A stretch of 8,490 nt of DNA, taken from assembly GCA_023489135.1 (NCBI GenBank), contig JAMDCE010000709.1:1-8490 (forward strand), given 5' to 3'. The position numbers and the translations under genes were made by a program. Shown here one piece after another: positions 8,001-8,490 of the stretch. How positions within the stretch are numbered: position 1 is the first letter of the stretch; each line of letters starts with the position of its first letter. This stretch comes from Chloroflexota bacterium (GTDB lineage Bacteria; Chloroflexota; Chloroflexia; JAMDCE01). The notes under the pieces are model-generated. The model was not told the origin of the DNA, ran no database searches, and saw only the letters and a list, made by a program, of their open reading frames with translations.

Positions 8001-8242
8001 GTCTTGAAGCGAGGAAAAATATCCTTGAATATCCTGGCCAGAACGTGATGCACCCCAGGGAGACCGTTGGCCGTGGGAGGACCCTCGTAGACAACGTAAC
8101 GTGGGTCTCCTTCCCTGATCTTGAGGCTCTTCTCAAATATATGTTCATCTTCCCAGAACTGGATGATTCGCTCTTCCAGAGGTGGAAACTCCACTTTGCT
8201 GTCAACTTCTTTGAACAGTTTGGCCTTCTGCCCACTTTCCAT
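5072..8242 (-). CDS. ileS: Isoleucyl-tRNA synthetase, type 2, with GVHH signature
   Basis: Class I enzyme that charges tRNA-Ile and edits mischarged valine. The 1056 residues match the type 2 (Thermus/eukaryote-like, generally mupirocin-tolerant) form throughout. VYEGPPTANGLP (51-62) precedes the HIGH-motif position, which reads GVHH (63-66) instead of HxGH. The KMSKS loop is RMSKS (600-604). The CP1 editing domain lies at about 188-420, with WTTTPWTLPGN (231-241) and GTGIVHIAPAFGEDD (320-334). Likely zinc ligands are C190/C193 with C397/C400, and C469/C472 with C510/C513. The anticodon-binding domain starts near MDRW (686-689), and a type 2 C-terminal extension includes RPNLKLLGPKYGKLVPKI (883-900). 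I place the start at ATG 8242, 7 bases after GAGGT; the in-frame ATG at 8338 falls within the leader terminator's T-run. All catalytic regions are intact, with no frameshift. It is led by a T-box and followed by the NAPRTase gene. Confidence 0.98.
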   Translation of the reverse strand: MESGQKAKLFKEVDSKVEFPPLEERIIQFWEDEHIFEKSLKIREGDPRYVVYEGPPTANGLPGVHHVLARIFKDIFPRFKTMKGFYVPRRGGWDCHGLPVELEVEKEIGIKDKQAIEAFGVGKFNALCRESVKRYVAQWEEMTKRIGFWVDMRNAYWTMSSDYIESVWWILRRLWDMGLLYKGYKVVPYCPRCGTPLSSHEVAQGYADVEDPSIYVKFELENEPGTFFLVWTTTPWTLPGNVALAVHPDFKYVMIQQDGDRLILAKDLLEQAIIGEYKVIREMDASELAGKKYKQLYPFVKPDKRAHFVISAEFVTASDGTGIVHIAPAFGEDDLRAGEEYGLPVIQPVDLSGRFTLEVDPWAGLLVKEADPKIIADLKGRGVLYRSEKVLHSYPFCWRCDTALIYYARSSWFVGITKVRDQLVENNRRINWYPEYIKEGRFGNWLENAQDWALSRERYWGTPLPIWECGDCKARECIGSFAELSQRAESPLPADFDPHRPYVDEVTLSCSECGGTMARVLDVIDCWFDSGSMPVGQWHYPFENEDEFRVSFPADFICEAVDQTRGWFYSLHGIATLLFDEPAYKNVISLGLVLGENGERMSKSRGNVVDPWSVLNKHGADGLRWYLFTASPPGNARRFSGDLVGEAVRRFLLTLWNTYSFFVIYANIDGFDPRGHRIPTAERPVMDRWIISELNKLVLDVDTLLEDYDVAGAGRALEGFVDELSNWYVRRNRRRFWKSENDVDKASAYLTLYESLTTLAKLLAPFTPFISEEIYGSLVRSLDEGAPESVHLSQFPVADVTLVDEQLSLEMESAIRVVSLGRAVRNKTGLKVRQPLSEVVVKTRDASEWAGLRKLEQVLLEELNVKRLRQIDSAAEIYDFSVRPNLKLLGPKYGKLVPKIQEALQKGDTAALGQQVQSGLPIQIEVEGQPVVLLPEQLLVESRVKDGYSAVEEAGYVVALNTAVTRELELEGVVRDLVRYVQSIRKSAGFNIEDTIMTYYQPDGFLHEAVHEYASYIKGETLSKELIPGSPPPGAYSEKVAIAGQAIEIGVVKVSK

Positions 8243-8336
8243 ATTCTCTACCTCAAGCTCTGGTGTTTCGATACCTCTGTGCAAAGGATGCGCCCGACGG
8301 CTCGGGAGACGAGGATTCAACCGAAGACTACAAAAC

Positions 8337-8364
8337 AAAAACTCGCCCCCACCATGAGGACGAG
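8337..8364 (-). terminator. T-box intrinsic terminator upstream of ileS
   Basis: The minus strand reads CTCGTCCTC (8364-8356), loop ATGGT, then GGGGGCGAG (8350-8342): a 9-bp stem with two G-U pairs, followed by TTTTTGTTTTG. Its 5' arm CTCGTCCTC is the same strand that the antiterminator needs (8366-8356), so the two folds exclude each other. This shows regulation by transcription attenuation, not translation blocking. The ileS ATG lies about 95 bases further on. Confidence 0.93.
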
Positions 8365-8382
8365 ATCACAAACAAACTGGTT

Positions 8383-8490
8383 CAAAAGAATCTCGCGGTA
8401 CCACCCCAATTAGCGCTTCCGCTCACTCGGCAGGATGCGTGTTCACACCCTCGTTGCTATAACGGTCAACGGCACCGCGAGATTCTTTTG
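8383..8490. repeat. 17-base perfect inverted repeat reaching the window edge
   Basis: The plus-strand segment 8383-8399 (CAAAAGAATCTCGCGGT) is the exact reverse complement of 8474-8490. In the RNA, three more pairs, one of them G-U, extend it inward to 20 bp, using 8400-8402 with 8471-8473. The inner arm covers the ACCGCG half of the T-box and the 5' strand of the antiterminator. The outer arm ends at the last base of the window, so the true length may be greater. Confidence 0.9.

Larger units (their letters stand above)
8337..8490 (-). promoter_or_regulatory. T-box riboswitch leader of ileS, 3' part
   Basis: T-box leaders sense uncharged tRNA and let transcription continue when the matching amino acid is scarce. 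The minus strand contains the T-box core GGGGTGGTACCGCG (8407-8394), whose TGGT would pair with the tRNA acceptor end ACCA. The antiterminator pairs GCGAGAT (8396-8390) with ATCTCGT (8366-8360), and GGGG (8407-8404) with CCTC (8359-8356), leaving the expected TGGTACC bulge. Upstream, CCGTTATAG (8465-8457) resembles the conserved stem II region, and AGGGTGTG/CGCATCCT (8451-8444, 8439-8432) forms an 8-bp hairpin. Stem I with the specifier codon and the promoter lie beyond the window. Assignment to tRNA-Ile is inferred from the downstream gene. Confidence 0.93.

Noticed and set aside
8243..8338. N-terminal extension of IleS from the ATG at 8338
   Set aside because: That ATG falls in the T-run of the T-box terminator; the extra 32 residues have no family similarity, while ATG 8242 has GAGGT at 7 bases and begins a normal IleRS N-terminus.

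Overview
The window looks like ordinary bacterial chromosome from a lineage that uses transcription-attenuating T-box riboswitches. Every gene I can support reads on the minus strand, so biological order runs from high to low coordinates. A T-box leader with an intrinsic terminator, a bacterial RF1, and AGGAGG-type ribosome sites with ATG or GTG starts point to Firmicutes, Chloroflexi or a relative. The proteins feel closer to thermophilic or deep-branching members than to Bacillus, but I cannot fix the phylum by eye. I see no phage, transposon, CRISPR, tRNA or rRNA sequence.

Layout in transcription order. (1) 8490-8337: the 3' part of a T-box leader, with the T-box sequence, an antiterminator and a mutually exclusive terminator. 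(2) 8242-5072: ileS, a 1056-residue type 2 (Thermus/eukaryote-like) isoleucyl-tRNA synthetase whose HIGH signature reads GVHH. (3) 5031-4012: nicotinate phosphoribosyltransferase, 40 bases after ileS, followed by a short possible terminator. (4) 3929-3249: a calcineurin-like phosphoesterase with an unusual GNW motif. (5) 3223-2627: RNA 2',3'-cyclic phosphodiesterase ThpR. (6) About 166 bases with G-rich and C-rich GGGTTA-like tracts in inverted orientation. (7) 2460-1954: a TIGR00725/LOG-like Rossmann protein. (8) About 430 bases with no convincing gene but some dyad symmetry. (9) 1524-454: prfA (RF1), with its own extended -10 promoter and a strong terminator. (10) 233-1: the N-terminal third of ribB or ribBA, behind a TATAAT promoter.

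ileS and the next three genes (NAPRTase, phosphoesterase, thpR) are closely spaced and may form one T-box-controlled transcript, partly divided by a weak terminator and a possible internal promoter. This would couple isoleucyl-tRNA charging to NAD salvage and RNA-end processing, which is inference. prfA and ribB look like separate transcription units.

The points most worth a second look are the GVHH signature in an apparently housekeeping T-box-controlled IleRS, a 17-base perfect inverted repeat that ends exactly at the window edge and covers part of the T-box, the G-quadruplex-like cluster at 2522-2610, and the GNW change in the phosphoesterase. I found no multi-gene system that I would call new.
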